Assembly (NCBI GenBank): GCA_027493625.1
Contig: JAOSKM010000001.1
Coordinates: 1,207,489 to 1,271,488 of the forward strand
Reading direction: 5' to 3'
DNA: 64,000 bases
Source: Planctomycetota bacterium
GTDB lineage: Bacteria; Planctomycetota; UBA8742; UBA2392
In this document: positions 1 to 7,822 of the stretch, piece after piece
How the letters are laid out: every line of letters starts with the position of its first letter
How positions within the stretch are numbered: position 1 is the stretch's first letter
Made by a program: the position numbers and the translations under genes
The notes under the pieces: model-generated
Told to the model about the DNA's origin: nothing
Databases searched by the model: none
What the model saw: the letters and a program-made list of their open reading frames with translations, nothing else

Positions 1-212
1 GTCTGGAACTGCGGGTCGAGATCTTCGGGGACTTCAAGGCGCGCGATGTCCGGCGAGCCCATGCGGGCGTCCAGCAACTCCGAAGCCAGCACGTCGTCGG
101 CGGGCTTCTCCACCATCACGCGGGCGTGGCTGAGCACCTGGTCCCAGATCAGGCCGAGGCCCAGGCTGATGATGCTGGCGACAAAGATGGCGATCTTCAC
201 TCCGCGGTCCAT
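1..212 (-). CDS. membrane-anchored hypothetical protein, C-terminus cut by window edge
   Basis: Reading the minus strand from an ATG at 212 gives an open frame of 70 codons that runs off the left edge. It begins MDRGVKIAIFVASIISLGLG, a short charged N-terminus followed by one hydrophobic segment, so it is probably anchored in the inner membrane. The following residues are acidic and mention nothing I recognise. The frame has the high-GC third positions of its neighbours, which supports it being real. It is divergent from truD, with an inverted-repeat element between them. No function can be given from the visible part. Confidence 0.6.
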   Translation of the reverse strand, partial: MDRGVKIAIFVASIISLGLGLIWDQVLSHARVMVEKPADDVLASELLDARMGSPDIARLEVPEDLDPQFQ

Positions 213-283
213 GCAGTCTCCGTTCCGCCGACACTATCGGCTTTCGTTTGTCGGCAGACGGAGGCAGCAACTTGAGCATGAAG

Positions 284-355
284 GACAATGTCCAATGACC
301 AATTCCCAATGGACAGCAAGACCAATACATTGGTTATTGGCCATTGGTCATTGTC
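284..355. repeat. inverted repeat built of CCAATGACC-type words
   Basis: The left arm contains GACAATGTCCAATGACC and the right arm GGCCATTGGTCATTGTC, giving an imperfect hairpin of about 72 bp. It lies between the divergent partial gene and truD. It belongs to a set of low-complexity, word-like inverted repeats scattered through this window. Confidence 0.7.
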
Positions 356-369
356 TTTGAACGGTACCC

Positions 370-1587
370 ATGAAATACGCATCCGCGCACATCCCCGCCT
401 GCCCCGGCACGATCAAGGCCGTCAACGAAGACTTCCGCGTGTTCGAGGTACCGCTCTATCAGTTCAGCGGCAGCGGGGACCACACGCTGGTGCACATCGA
501 GAAAGCCGGCATCAGCACGTTTGAAGCGATCCGCCGCATCTGCCGCGAGCTCAAGTTCAACGAGCGCGACGTCGGCTACGCGGGCCTGAAAGACGCACGG
601 GGCGTCACGCGCCAATGGCTGAGCTTCGAGCACACCAACCCGGAGAGCTTCCTGGCGTTGAACATCCCCAAGCTCAAGGTCCTGGAGGTCACCCGCCACG
701 GCAACAAGCTCAAGCGCGGGCACCTGGCCGCCAACCGCTTCGAGGTCGTGTTGCGCGAAGTCGAGGCCGCGAACGTCCCCCACGCCCAGGCCACCCTGCA
801 ACTGCTGGCCCGGCGCGGCGTGCCGAACTGGTACGACACCCAGCGCTTCGGCCGCCGCGGCGAAAACCCGGACGCCGGGTTAGCCATTCTGCGCGGCGAC
901 CTGGAGGCCTATTTCAAAGTGCTGCTGGGAGGCGCCGAGCACGAGCCCGATGCAGCAGTACGTGAAGCCCGCGCCGCCTTCGAAGAAGGCAAGCTTGAAG
1001 CGGCTCTTGAGTTATGGCCGCGCCGCGCCAACCAGGAACGCGCGGCCTTGAACGCAGTGCTGCGCGACGGCCCCACCTGGAAGGCGCTCAAGAAGCTGCC
1101 CCAGAAGCTGAAGCTGCTGCAGGTTTCCAGCGTGCAGTCGCTGCTGTTCAACCGTGTGCTGGAAGCGCGCTTTGACGAATATGACCGCGTGTGGGACGGC
1201 GACATCTGCCGCCTGCCCAACGGCGCCGACTTCCTGGTGGAAGACGCCGCCGCCGAGCAGCCCCGCGCCGAAGCACTCGAGATCTCCCCCACCGGGCCGA
1301 TCTACGGCCACAAGTTCCGCCTGGCGCAAGGGCGCGAGGGCGAGCTGGAACAGCGCATCCAGCAGGAAGCCGGCTTGACCGCCGAGATGTGGGACATCGG
1401 CCGCGGGCTCAGCCAGAAAGGCGACCGCCGGCCGTTCAGGTTCGCGGCCAGCGAAGTTGCCAGCGAATACGACAGCGCCGAACGCGCCCTGAAGCTGGCC
1501 TTCACCCTGCCCAAGGGTTGCTACGCGACGGTGCTGCTGAAGGAAATCACCAGGGGCGAAGTGCCTCACACCGGCGACGCTGACTGA
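370..1587 (+). CDS. truD: tRNA pseudouridine(13) synthase TruD
   Basis: TruD converts uridine 13 of tRNA(Glu) and related RNAs to pseudouridine in the cytoplasm. The 405-residue product carries the family signature GLKDARGVTRQ near residue 78, whose Asp is the expected catalytic nucleophile. It also has the later YDTQRFGRRG motif, which corresponds to the conserved QRFG block, and the inserted TRUD domain in the second half. It is somewhat longer than the roughly 350-residue E. coli enzyme. The ATG at 370 follows the inverted repeat directly and no strong Shine-Dalgarno is visible. The parvulin-like gene begins about 60 bases downstream on the same strand, but has its own ribosome-binding site. 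Confidence 0.93.
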   Translation: MKYASAHIPACPGTIKAVNEDFRVFEVPLYQFSGSGDHTLVHIEKAGISTFEAIRRICRELKFNERDVGYAGLKDARGVTRQWLSFEHTNPESFLALNIPKLKVLEVTRHGNKLKRGHLAANRFEVVLREVEAANVPHAQATLQLLARRGVPNWYDTQRFGRRGENPDAGLAILRGDLEAYFKVLLGGAEHEPDAAVREARAAFEEGKLEAALELWPRRANQERAALNAVLRDGPTWKALKKLPQKLKLLQVSSVQSLLFNRVLEARFDEYDRVWDGDICRLPNGADFLVEDAAAEQPRAEALEISPTGPIYGHKFRLAQGREGELEQRIQQEAGLTAEMWDIGRGLSQKGDRRPFRFAASEVASEYDSAERALKLAFTLPKGCYATVLLKEITRGEVPHTGDAD

Positions 1588-1644
1588 TCCCCCTTGCGTT
1601 TAACGACGAAACGCGTTGTCCTAGGAACACGACAAGGAGACAAC

Positions 1645-2055
1645 GTGGAAACCCTTCGCAAAGACATCAAAGCCATCGCCGCTCGCCCGGAGCGCAAGGC
1701 CGACGAAATCCAGGTCCAGCACCTGCTGGTCGCCCACAAGGACGCCGGCATCGGCGGCGTGACGCGCACCAAGGAAGAGGCCGAGCAGCTCACGGCCGAG
1801 CTGTACGAGCAGATCCGCAACGGCGCCGACTTCGACAAGCTGGTCAAGGAGCACACCGACGACGCCCACCCCGGCATCTACGGCATGACCATGAAGGGCG
1901 CCGGCGATCGCGGCCGCAACGTGTACCCGCGCAAGGGCATGGTGGCGGCCTTCGGCGACGTGGGCTGGCGGCTGGACGTCGGCGAAGTGGGCGTCGCGCC
2001 CTTTGACCCCCGCACCAGCCCCTACGGCTGGCACATCATCAAGCGCCTGAAATGA
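1645..2055 (+). CDS. single-domain parvulin-type peptidyl-prolyl isomerase
   Basis: The 136-residue product matches the PpiC/rotamase fold: VQHLLVAHK at the first strand, an acidic helix with TAELYEQIRNGADFDKLVKEH, and the closing YGWHIIKRLK strand typical of parvulins. I chose the GTG at 1645 because AAGGAG lies about 5 bases upstream; an earlier in-frame start at 1594 would lengthen it without a ribosome-binding site. There is no signal peptide, so it probably acts in the cytoplasm. Its stop overlaps the start of the next gene (ATGA), indicating translational coupling with a lipoprotein made of the same domain. Confidence 0.8.
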   Translation: METLRKDIKAIAARPERKADEIQVQHLLVAHKDAGIGGVTRTKEEAEQLTAELYEQIRNGADFDKLVKEHTDDAHPGIYGMTMKGAGDRGRNVYPRKGMVAAFGDVGWRLDVGEVGVAPFDPRTSPYGWHIIKRLK

Positions 2056-3065
2056 AACGCTGGCTGACGCTGCTGCTGGGCCTGCTGGTTGCCGCCTGCG
2101 GCAGCGGGTTCAACCATCCGCCGCCGCCCAACGCGACGCCGCGCCCTGATTCCGTCAGCGCGGAGGTGAAGTCGTTCCGCGACGATGCCGTGTTGCTGCA
2201 GGCCCGGACTGAGCTCGAGCTGGAGCGCGTCACCATCCAGTACCTGATGGTGGCAACGGGCGTGATCGGCATCAGCGTGGACAAGCCGGATCTTCCGCTG
2301 GCCGAAGCTGAACGGCTCGCGGCCGAGCTTTACGTCAGGACCAAGGCCGGCGAAGACTTCGACAAACTGGTGCTGACCCACAGTTACGGCCACCTGGTGC
2401 AGGGCCAGCGCCCCGGCACGTTCACCCTGCTGCGCGGTGAGTTGCCGCCGGGCCTCGGCCCCGCAACGTTCCAGCGCGAAATGGAAGAGCCCGCGGTGTG
2501 GCGCGCGGCGTGGCGCCTGCAGCCGGGCGAAATCGGCGCCGTCGAGAAACACGAGAAAGATGCCAACAGCGGCTACTACGTGATCCGGCGCCTGACGGAC
2601 GAAGAGATCCGCAAGGATAACCCCGCCAACTTTCCGCCCGCCGACGACGCTGTCAAAACACTGCGCGAAGACGCCGCGGAGCTGATGCAACGACCGGAAC
2701 ACGGCGCGGCGCGCGTGAAGGTGCAGCACCTGCTGATCGCGCGATACATGTCAGACCCGGAGGGGCGCAGGCAGAGGCTCTCGCCCGCGGAGGCGGAGGC
2801 GCTGGCGGCCAAGGCATGGGCACGCGCCAAGGCCGGCGAAAGCTTCGACGCGCTGGTGAAGGAGTTCACCTACGACCAGTACCCGGGCACGTACCTGATG
2901 GTGGCCGACAAGCAGCAGGCCAACCAGTTCCAGTTCGCGCGCGAGGGCATGATCCCGAGTTTCGGCGACGCCGCCTGGCGGCTGGAAGTGAACGAAGTCG
3001 GCGTGATCCTGTACGACAGCGCGAAAAGCTGGTACGGCTACCACATCATCAAGCGGATCGAGTAG
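2052..3065 (+). CDS. lipoprotein with two parvulin-type isomerase domains
   Basis: The 337-residue product starts with a lipoprotein signal ending in LLVAACGSG, so the Cys would be lipidated and the protein anchored in an outer compartment. Two PpiC-like domains follow, around residues 60-180 and 225-337. Each has the VQYL/VQHLL opening, a KAGE(D/S)FD(K/A)LV helix and a final YYVIRR or YGYHIIKR strand. The likely role is folding of exported proteins. It overlaps the single-domain isomerase upstream, so the pair gives three related domains in one transcription unit. A short inverted repeat of GTCAGGG words lies directly downstream and could end the transcript. Confidence 0.82.
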   Translation: MKRWLTLLLGLLVAACGSGFNHPPPPNATPRPDSVSAEVKSFRDDAVLLQARTELELERVTIQYLMVATGVIGISVDKPDLPLAEAERLAAELYVRTKAGEDFDKLVLTHSYGHLVQGQRPGTFTLLRGELPPGLGPATFQREMEEPAVWRAAWRLQPGEIGAVEKHEKDANSGYYVIRRLTDEEIRKDNPANFPPADDAVKTLREDAAELMQRPEHGAARVKVQHLLIARYMSDPEGRRQRLSPAEAEALAAKAWARAKAGESFDALVKEFTYDQYPGTYLMVADKQQANQFQFAREGMIPSFGDAAWRLEVNEVGVILYDSAKSWYGYHIIKRIE

Positions 3066-3071
3066 GAAGGA

Positions 3072-3139
3072 GTCAGGGGTTAGACGATGGCGCTGAGTTC
3101 GCTTGGCCTTTCCCTGACCTCTGACCTCTGAACCCTGAC
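3072..3139. repeat. inverted repeat of GTCAGGG/CCCTGAC words
   Basis: The left arm GTCAGGGGTTAGA pairs with TCTGAACCCTGAC, with tandem CTGACCT words inside the right arm. It fills the gap between the convergent isomerase and glycosidase genes. The same words recur at 5892-5985 and 20708-20797. Confidence 0.65.
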
Positions 3140-3141
3140 GG

Positions 3142-4575
3142 CTATGCCTGCAGCGTGTGCATGCCCGGGTGAAGGTCGTGCAGCTGGCTCTTGTCGCCAC
3201 GCCGCACGCGCAGCTTGAACGGCACGTCGCACATCAGCTCGATGGTACGGCGCGCGCCGGTCTTGTCGGCCGGGCCCACTTCCATATTGATGGTGCCGAA
3301 GGCGAAGCGCAGGCCCTCGATGCTGTGGCGCTGCTCGAGATGCGGCACCAGCTCAAGCTCGCCACGGTTCGCGTGGGGACGCAGGCCCATCAGGACTCCC
3401 AGGCTGTTATGGATGCAGGCCGCATGCGCCAGCGGCGCGTTGGCGCCCGACGAGCCGTCATGCAGCGGCGCCGGGATGTCGCGGTCAGGGTCATAGGCCA
3501 GGAACATCTCGCCTGAATCCTTCAGGACTTTCGCCACCCGCCGCAAATGGGCCTCACAGGCGCGCTGCGCGTCGCCGAACCGGTGCAGTGCAAACAGCGC
3601 CTCGAAGGCCAGCAGGTTGAAATCCGGCCTTGCCACCCCCACCGGCGCGCCGTCGCGCTTGCGGTAATCGCCTTCAGCGGCACTGACGGTGGCGAAGGGG
3701 TGCGCGCGCTCAAACTGCGTGGGGTCGCTGAGCCGCTTGAGCATCAACTCGGCCCGGTTGCGCGGCGCCACGCCACTCAGCACGGCCCACAGTCCGGCCA
3801 GGGTTTTCATGGGCAGGCGCGCGCCGTGCTCATCGAGGTCGTGGTACCAGTTGTCACCGTCGTCCCACATCAGGGCGTTGACCCGCGACGCAAGGTCGCG
3901 CAGCGCCCACTCGAATTCGCCGGCTTCTTCTTTGCGACCCAGGGCGCGGGCGATCTCGCCCAGCAGCCGCGCGTTCAGCGCGTAGATGCTGCTGGCATCC
4001 ACCCAGCTAGCTCCGCCGGCCAGGCTGGGCACCACGCGCCCGCCCAGCATGAAGCGCGCGGTGGCGTGCAGGCGATAGGGCTCGGGCGCGCCGGCCAGCA
4101 GACCGTTGCGTTTGCGCAGGTGGTCTTCTCGGTACAGGAAGTCGGTGTGCAACAGGGCAAACGCGTGCTCCAGGCGTTCGCGGTTGCCGTGCAGCCTGAA
4201 GTGCTCCCATTCCGCAAACGCGAACAGGGGCGCGGCAATCCGCCGCGGGGGCGGCTCTTCTGGGGGATTCCCGCCGCCGGCGTACTCGAGTTTCGCGGGC
4301 AGGAAGCCGGCGTTGTCCAGGCCGGCCAGAAACGCGTCCGTGACGCTGCGGGTGCCGATGCCGGCCCAGCGCAGGCCCAGGCTGCCGATTGCGGCGTCCC
4401 AGGCGTCGGCAAAGGCCTGGTTCAAGCCGCGCAGGGCGGGGGCCTTGAGCGCGCTTTCATCGCCGGGGTCAACGACGTCGCGGCGCAGTGCGTAGCAGGC
4501 GTGGCGATACGGGTCGAGCAGGCTGTCCTGCTCGCCTTCGATTTTCAGGACGGGAAAGTCACGGGGTTCAGGCAT
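3142..4575 (-). CDS. (alpha/alpha)6-barrel glycoside hydrolase, MGH1/GH63-like
   Basis: The 477-residue product looks like the helical-barrel glycosidases related to mannosylglycerate hydrolase and GH63. It has FAEWEHFRLHGNRERLEHAF, a DASSIYALNARLLGEIA helix, MWDDGDNWYHDLDEHG, AGLWAVLSGVA and a late HNSLGVLMGL stretch. The substrate cannot be told from sequence. I start it at the ATG at 4575 (MPEPRDFPVL); the frame stays open to 4794, but that extension is low-complexity and would overlap folE on the other strand. There is no signal peptide. It is divergent from folE and convergent with the parvulin lipoprotein. Confidence 0.7.
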   Translation of the reverse strand: MPEPRDFPVLKIEGEQDSLLDPYRHACYALRRDVVDPGDESALKAPALRGLNQAFADAWDAAIGSLGLRWAGIGTRSVTDAFLAGLDNAGFLPAKLEYAGGGNPPEEPPPRRIAAPLFAFAEWEHFRLHGNRERLEHAFALLHTDFLYREDHLRKRNGLLAGAPEPYRLHATARFMLGGRVVPSLAGGASWVDASSIYALNARLLGEIARALGRKEEAGEFEWALRDLASRVNALMWDDGDNWYHDLDEHGARLPMKTLAGLWAVLSGVAPRNRAELMLKRLSDPTQFERAHPFATVSAAEGDYRKRDGAPVGVARPDFNLLAFEALFALHRFGDAQRACEAHLRRVAKVLKDSGEMFLAYDPDRDIPAPLHDGSSGANAPLAHAACIHNSLGVLMGLRPHANRGELELVPHLEQRHSIEGLRFAFGTINMEVGPADKTGARRTIELMCDVPFKLRVRRGDKSQLHDLHPGMHTLQA

Positions 4576-4769
4576 GTCGTTTCGTTCACAAGTTGCCGCG
4601 AGGACGGTGGATAACAAAATTCCGGACTGTTTTCGTCTAGAAAGATGTTTGGCCGACGGCAAAATCTGTCCGTTCGAGAGCAGCTGAGTCGAAGCCCCAC
4701 ACTTCCCAGACGCTCGCGGGCACTTTCGTGACACTCCCGGCACGCCGGGAAAACGTAGGAAGGCTTGCG

Positions 4770-5420
4770 ATGACTTCATTCTCTGATGACCCATTGCTGG
4801 ATGAACCGGCAGCCGACACCGCCCTCGAGGGCGTGGTTGACGTCGGCGGCATCAAACCCGGCGACAACATGGCCTGCCTGGTCAAAGGCATCCTGCGCGC
4901 CGTGGGTGAAAACCCAGAGCGCGACGGCCTGGCAAAAACCCCTTTCCGCGTTGACCAGGCGCTGAAGTGGCTGACCAAGGGCTACAGCGAAAAGCTCGAG
5001 GACGTCGTCAACGACGCCCTGTTCGACAGCGACAACAGCGACATCGTGCTGGTCAAGGACATCGACATCTTCAGCATGTGCGAGCACCACATGTTGCCGT
5101 TCTACGGCCGCGCGCACATCGCCTACATTCCGGACGGCAAGGTGATCGGCATCAGCAAGCTGCCGCGCATCGCGGAAATCTACGCGCGCCGGCTGCAGAT
5201 CCAGGAGCAGCTGACGGTGCAGATCGCCCAGGCCGTGGAGCAGGTGATCAAGCCCAAGGGCGTTGCGGTGGTGATCGAGTGCGCGCACATGTGCATGGTG
5301 ATGCGCGGCATCCAGAAGGTGGGCAGCACCACGGTAACACGCACCCTGACCGGCGTGTTCAAGGAAGAACAGCACCTGCGCTACGAGCTGATGCGCATGA
5401 TCGGCGGCGAGACGGTGTAG
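4770..5420 (+). CDS. folE: GTP cyclohydrolase I
   Basis: FolE converts GTP to 7,8-dihydroneopterin triphosphate, the first step of folate or tetrahydropterin synthesis. The 216-residue protein has the type I signature: [18 protein letters not shown] with the first zinc Cys and His, [25 protein letters not shown], and [10 protein letters not shown] with the second zinc Cys. The ATG at 4770 has AGGAAGG about 7 bases upstream. The N-terminal 45 residues are acidic and not conserved. It stands alone, followed by a repeat-rich gap. Confidence 0.95.
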   Translation: MTSFSDDPLLDEPAADTALEGVVDVGGIKPGDNMACLVKGILRAVGENPERDGLAKTPFRVDQALKWLTKGYSEKLEDVVNDALFDSDNSDIVLVKDIDIFSMCEHHMLPFYGRAHIAYIPDGKVIGISKLPRIAEIYARRLQIQEQLTVQIAQAVEQVIKPKGVAVVIECAHMCMVMRGIQKVGSTTVTRTLTGVFKEEQHLRYELMRMIGGETV

Positions 5421-5424
5421 GGGC

Positions 5425-5640
5425 GGCTTCTGGCTGCTAGCTGCTAGCTGCTGGCTGTTAGCTGCTGGCTGCTGGCTGTTAGCTGCTAGCTGCTGGCTGT
5501 TAGCTGCTAGCTTCTGGCCATTGGCTGTTGGCCCGCTTGCGGGCCTTGGATCGTTAGCCCGCGGCTTCAGCCGCGGGATTTTGGTTCCGAATGAAATGCG
5601 CCCCCTTGGGGGCGCTGCTAACCAGCAGCTAGCAGCAAAC
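5425..5640. repeat. composite repeat: GCTGCTAGCTGCTGGCTGTTA tandem array closed by an inverted arm
   Basis: About 90 bases of imperfect tandem GCTGCTAGCT and GCTGGCTGTTA words start just after folE. An inverted copy, GCTAACCAGCAGCTAGCAGC, closes the element at 5617-5637. Between the arms are three strong hairpins: GGCCCGC/GCGGGCC, CCCGCGGC/GCCGCGGG and GCGCCCCC/GGGGGCGC. The architecture is an inverted-repeat-bounded element without a gene. Confidence 0.7.
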
Positions 5641-5679
5641 GGCCGCAGTTTCTACACTCCGCCTCCGGAGGAAACACCC

Positions 5680-5892
5680 GTGCCGGAACTGACAGACGAA
5701 TTCATCAAGGAGCGCTTCGCGCACCTGTACGAACAGTACTTTGACCGCTTCGACATCCGCGTGGATGGCGAAGGCAAGCGCTACCTGCATTGCGAATACA
5801 GCCACCCGCGCTTCAAGCGCACCTGGCTGCCGCAACTGTTCTGCGGCCTGCGCGTACGTTGCGTACCGGCGGAAGCAGAAGCCAAGGCGTAG
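5680..5892 (+). CDS. small hypothetical protein, 70 residues
   Basis: I place the start at the GTG at 5680, because GGAGGA lies about 8 bases upstream and the upstream part of the frame reads through the repeat element. The product (VPELTDEFIKERFAHLYEQY...) is rich in aromatic and charged residues, has HCEYSHPRFKRTWLP in the middle and no signal or membrane segment. It keeps the codon bias of neighbouring genes. I do not recognise the family. Confidence 0.6.
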   Translation: MPELTDEFIKERFAHLYEQYFDRFDIRVDGEGKRYLHCEYSHPRFKRTWLPQLFCGLRVRCVPAEAEAKA

Positions 5893-5985
5893 AGGTCAGA
5901 GGTCAGAGGTCAGAGGTCAGAAAACGCAAACGGGCACCCTGCGGGGTGCCTTTGGCGTTTTTTCCCTGATCTCTGACCTCCGACC
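5892..5985. terminator. inverted GAGGTCAGAGGTCAG repeat enclosing a terminator-like hairpin
   Basis: Tandem AGGTCAG words are mirrored by CTGATCTCTGACCTC. Inside is the nested stem AAAACGC...GGGCACC / GGGTGCC...GGCGTTTTTT, which ends in a T run and would act as a rho-independent terminator for the small gene just upstream. Confidence 0.6.
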
Positions 5986-6007
5986 ACTCTCCTCTTATAC
6001 TGAAGCG

Positions 6008-7156
6008 ATGGCCCGTTCGCGCAAAACCGAACCCGCTTCCGGCAACTCCCTGCGCACACGCAAGGGCAAGGCCAGCCTGGCCTTCGCCGGCCTTATGCTG
6101 CTGGCCCTGGGCTCCGGCGGCGCGTACCTGCAGGTCACCGACCAATGGGGACTGATCACCGGCGCGGCCGCGCTGAAGTACCAGGACTGGTTCGAAGGCC
6201 TGGTCAACGACCCCAACAACGAGGAGTACCGCACGGCGCTGCTCAATCACGTCGTGGACTACTACAAGGAGACGCCGGACGGCAAATCCCTGCCCCTGCG
6301 CAACGAAGAGGGCCAGGTGATCGGCCGTTTCCGCATTAACGCCGCCAAGGTCGAGCAGCCCCACAAGGACAGCGCAAACCTCGCCATGCGGCGCATCTAT
6401 ACCGTGGACCTGACGGGCAGCGGCGAGCTGTGGCACGAGCGCGGCGGACGCGTGCGTTTCACCGGCAGCGCATTCGTCACCTACGCCGTGGACTTCAAGC
6501 TGGATGACTGGGCCGCCTACGCCTGGTTCGAGTGCCAGGGCGTCGATCGGCCGCGCTTCGAGTGCGAGCACATCGACAACATCCTGGGCCAGATCTTCCC
6601 GGCAGCCGTGCGCAGCGCGGGCACCGAGGCGCTGGATGAATCCCTGCGCCCGGGCTTCACGGTGATCGCGCGCTCCAACGGCGACACCTGGCTCGCGGCC
6701 GGGCGCGTCGGCAAAGAGTTTCGGCCGCGCAAGGGGCCCTACCCGGAGACGGACATTGAGGATGGGTTCGAAACGATCCACAACGACGTAACGCTGATTC
6801 ACGCCGGGTTTCGCGACTACCTGGGGCCGATCGAGCTGTTTGAAGGCTCGGAGCTGCGCGTGACGCTGGAATCGGAGTCGCTGGAGCCCAGCAAGACACT
6901 GGGCGTGGACGTCTACGTGCTGACCGAGGAGCAGTTCCAGCACTACGAAGGCTTCTACCCGAAAGAGATGGACAAGCTGCGCGAACTGCCGAACCTCGAC
7001 GCGCGCATCGACATGCACAAGCTGAACCTGGTCAGTCGCGAGTTGAGCGGCAACATCTACATCCTGATCGACTACACAGGCTGGGGCAGCGGCAAGGATC
7101 CCGACGATCGCGCGGAAGCGGGCCTGGTGAAGTACTACGTGAGGGCAAAGCGGTAG
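6008..7156 (+). CDS. membrane-anchored hypothetical protein
   Basis: The 382-residue product has a basic N-terminus (MARSRKTEPASGNSLRTRKG), one transmembrane helix around residues 24-46 and then a long soluble domain of mixed charge. The topology suggests an exported domain anchored by a signal-anchor. I start at the ATG at 6008; the frame is open further upstream only through repeat sequence. I do not recognise the domain. Towards the end it has a beta-rich stretch with LGVDVYVLTEEQFQHYEGFY and IYILIDYTGWGSG. It ends about 10 bases before the inverted-repeat-bounded four-helix-bundle element. Confidence 0.65.
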   Translation: MARSRKTEPASGNSLRTRKGKASLAFAGLMLLALGSGGAYLQVTDQWGLITGAAALKYQDWFEGLVNDPNNEEYRTALLNHVVDYYKETPDGKSLPLRNEEGQVIGRFRINAAKVEQPHKDSANLAMRRIYTVDLTGSGELWHERGGRVRFTGSAFVTYAVDFKLDDWAAYAWFECQGVDRPRFECEHIDNILGQIFPAAVRSAGTEALDESLRPGFTVIARSNGDTWLAAGRVGKEFRPRKGPYPETDIEDGFETIHNDVTLIHAGFRDYLGPIELFEGSELRVTLESESLEPSKTLGVDVYVLTEEQFQHYEGFYPKEMDKLRELPNLDARIDMHKLNLVSRELSGNIYILIDYTGWGSGKDPDDRAEAGLVKYYVRAKR

Positions 7157-7162
7157 GGCCGA

Positions 7163-7699
7163 GTACAAAGTACATGGTACAGCGTACAGAAGGGCTGCAC
7201 GACGAGACTGTGGTCCAGTTGACGGTCTTTGGGTCAGTAGGCTCAGGGAGGGAGTACATGGCTTCATTTCGTCGCTTTGAAGAAATCATTGCCTGGCAGA
7301 AAGCCCGCGCTCTGCGCCGACGGATCGCCGTGTTCCGGCCGCGATTCGAGGCCGCCAAGGACTGGGGCTTCCAGCGCCAGATCATGGACGCCGCCCTTTC
7401 CGTGATGAACAACATTGCGGAGGGATTTGGCCGCTTCCGTGATCGAGAGTTCGCCAAGTTCCTTGGTTACAGCCGCAGCTCGGCCTTTGAGGTTCAGTCG
7501 ATGTTCTACGCCGGGGAAGACGACGGCTACTTTTCACCAGAAGAACGGGCAGCACTCCATGCTGGAGCAGAAGAAGTTGTCCGACTGATCAGCGCACTGA
7601 TTGTCACCCTTGGTGGCGAAGACGACGATCGTGAGGATCGCCCACCACGACGGTAACGGTGCGAACTCAGGTCTGTACGCTGTACTCCGGACTCTGTAC
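7163..7699. mobile_element. inverted-repeat-bounded element carrying an S23 four-helix-bundle gene
   Basis: A 27-bp left arm (7163-7189), beginning GTACAAAGTACATGG, matches the reverse complement of the right arm (7673-7699) at about 22 of 27 positions. The ten positions GTACAGCGTA next to the interior are identical. The arms are the same kind of word-like repeat as the gene-free inverted repeats elsewhere in the window, but here they enclose a gene. Mobility is an inference; no target duplication is obvious. Confidence 0.5.
7258..7656 (+). CDS. four-helix-bundle protein of the 23S rRNA intervening-sequence (S23) family
   Basis: The 132-residue product matches the S23/IVP family. It has FRRFEEIIAWQKARALRRRI at the start, the hallmark QIMDAALSVMNNIAEGFGR, then FAKFLGYSRSSAFEVQSMF, and a final helix. 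Members were first found inside intervening sequences of 23S rRNA genes and also occur alone; their function is unknown. The ATG at 7258 has GGGAGGGAG about 6 bases upstream. It lies within a pair of inverted repeats and is flanked by unrelated genes, so it may be part of a small mobile unit. Confidence 0.85.
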   Translation: MASFRRFEEIIAWQKARALRRRIAVFRPRFEAAKDWGFQRQIMDAALSVMNNIAEGFGRFRDREFAKFLGYSRSSAFEVQSMFYAGEDDGYFSPEERAALHAGAEEVVRLISALIVTLGGEDDDREDRPPRR

Positions 7700-7712
7700 T
7701 TGTCTCTGCACC

Positions 7713-7740
7713 TTGACGTGGGCGAAGCCCGGTTTATATC
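7713..7740 (+). promoter_or_regulatory. putative sigma-70-type promoter for guaB
   Basis: TTGACG is followed after 16 bases by TATATC, upstream of guaB and outside the right arm of the four-helix-bundle element. The match is by eye only. Confidence 0.4.
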
Positions 7741-7773
7741 TGTCCCATGGAAGTGATGGGAAACAAGCCTTCA

Positions 7774-7803
7774 CAGCCCTGCCGGAATCCCGGCGGGGCT
7801 GTG
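7774..7803 (+). promoter_or_regulatory. strong hairpin in the guaB leader
   Basis: AGCCCTGCCGG pairs with CCGGCGGGGCT around a short loop, followed by TGTGTGTTT. It lies about 20 bases before the guaB start. It could be an attenuator or the terminator of an upstream transcript. No known riboswitch class is recognisable. Confidence 0.45.
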
Positions 7804-7822
7804 TGTGTTTAACGAGACCGCT

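Noticed and set aside
5425..5640. CRISPR-like array after folE
   Set aside because: The repeated words are contiguous and imperfect with no unique spacers, and no cas genes are present.
7741..7822. Riboswitch before guaB
   Set aside because: A strong hairpin is present, but no conserved core of a purine or other known class could be found by eye.
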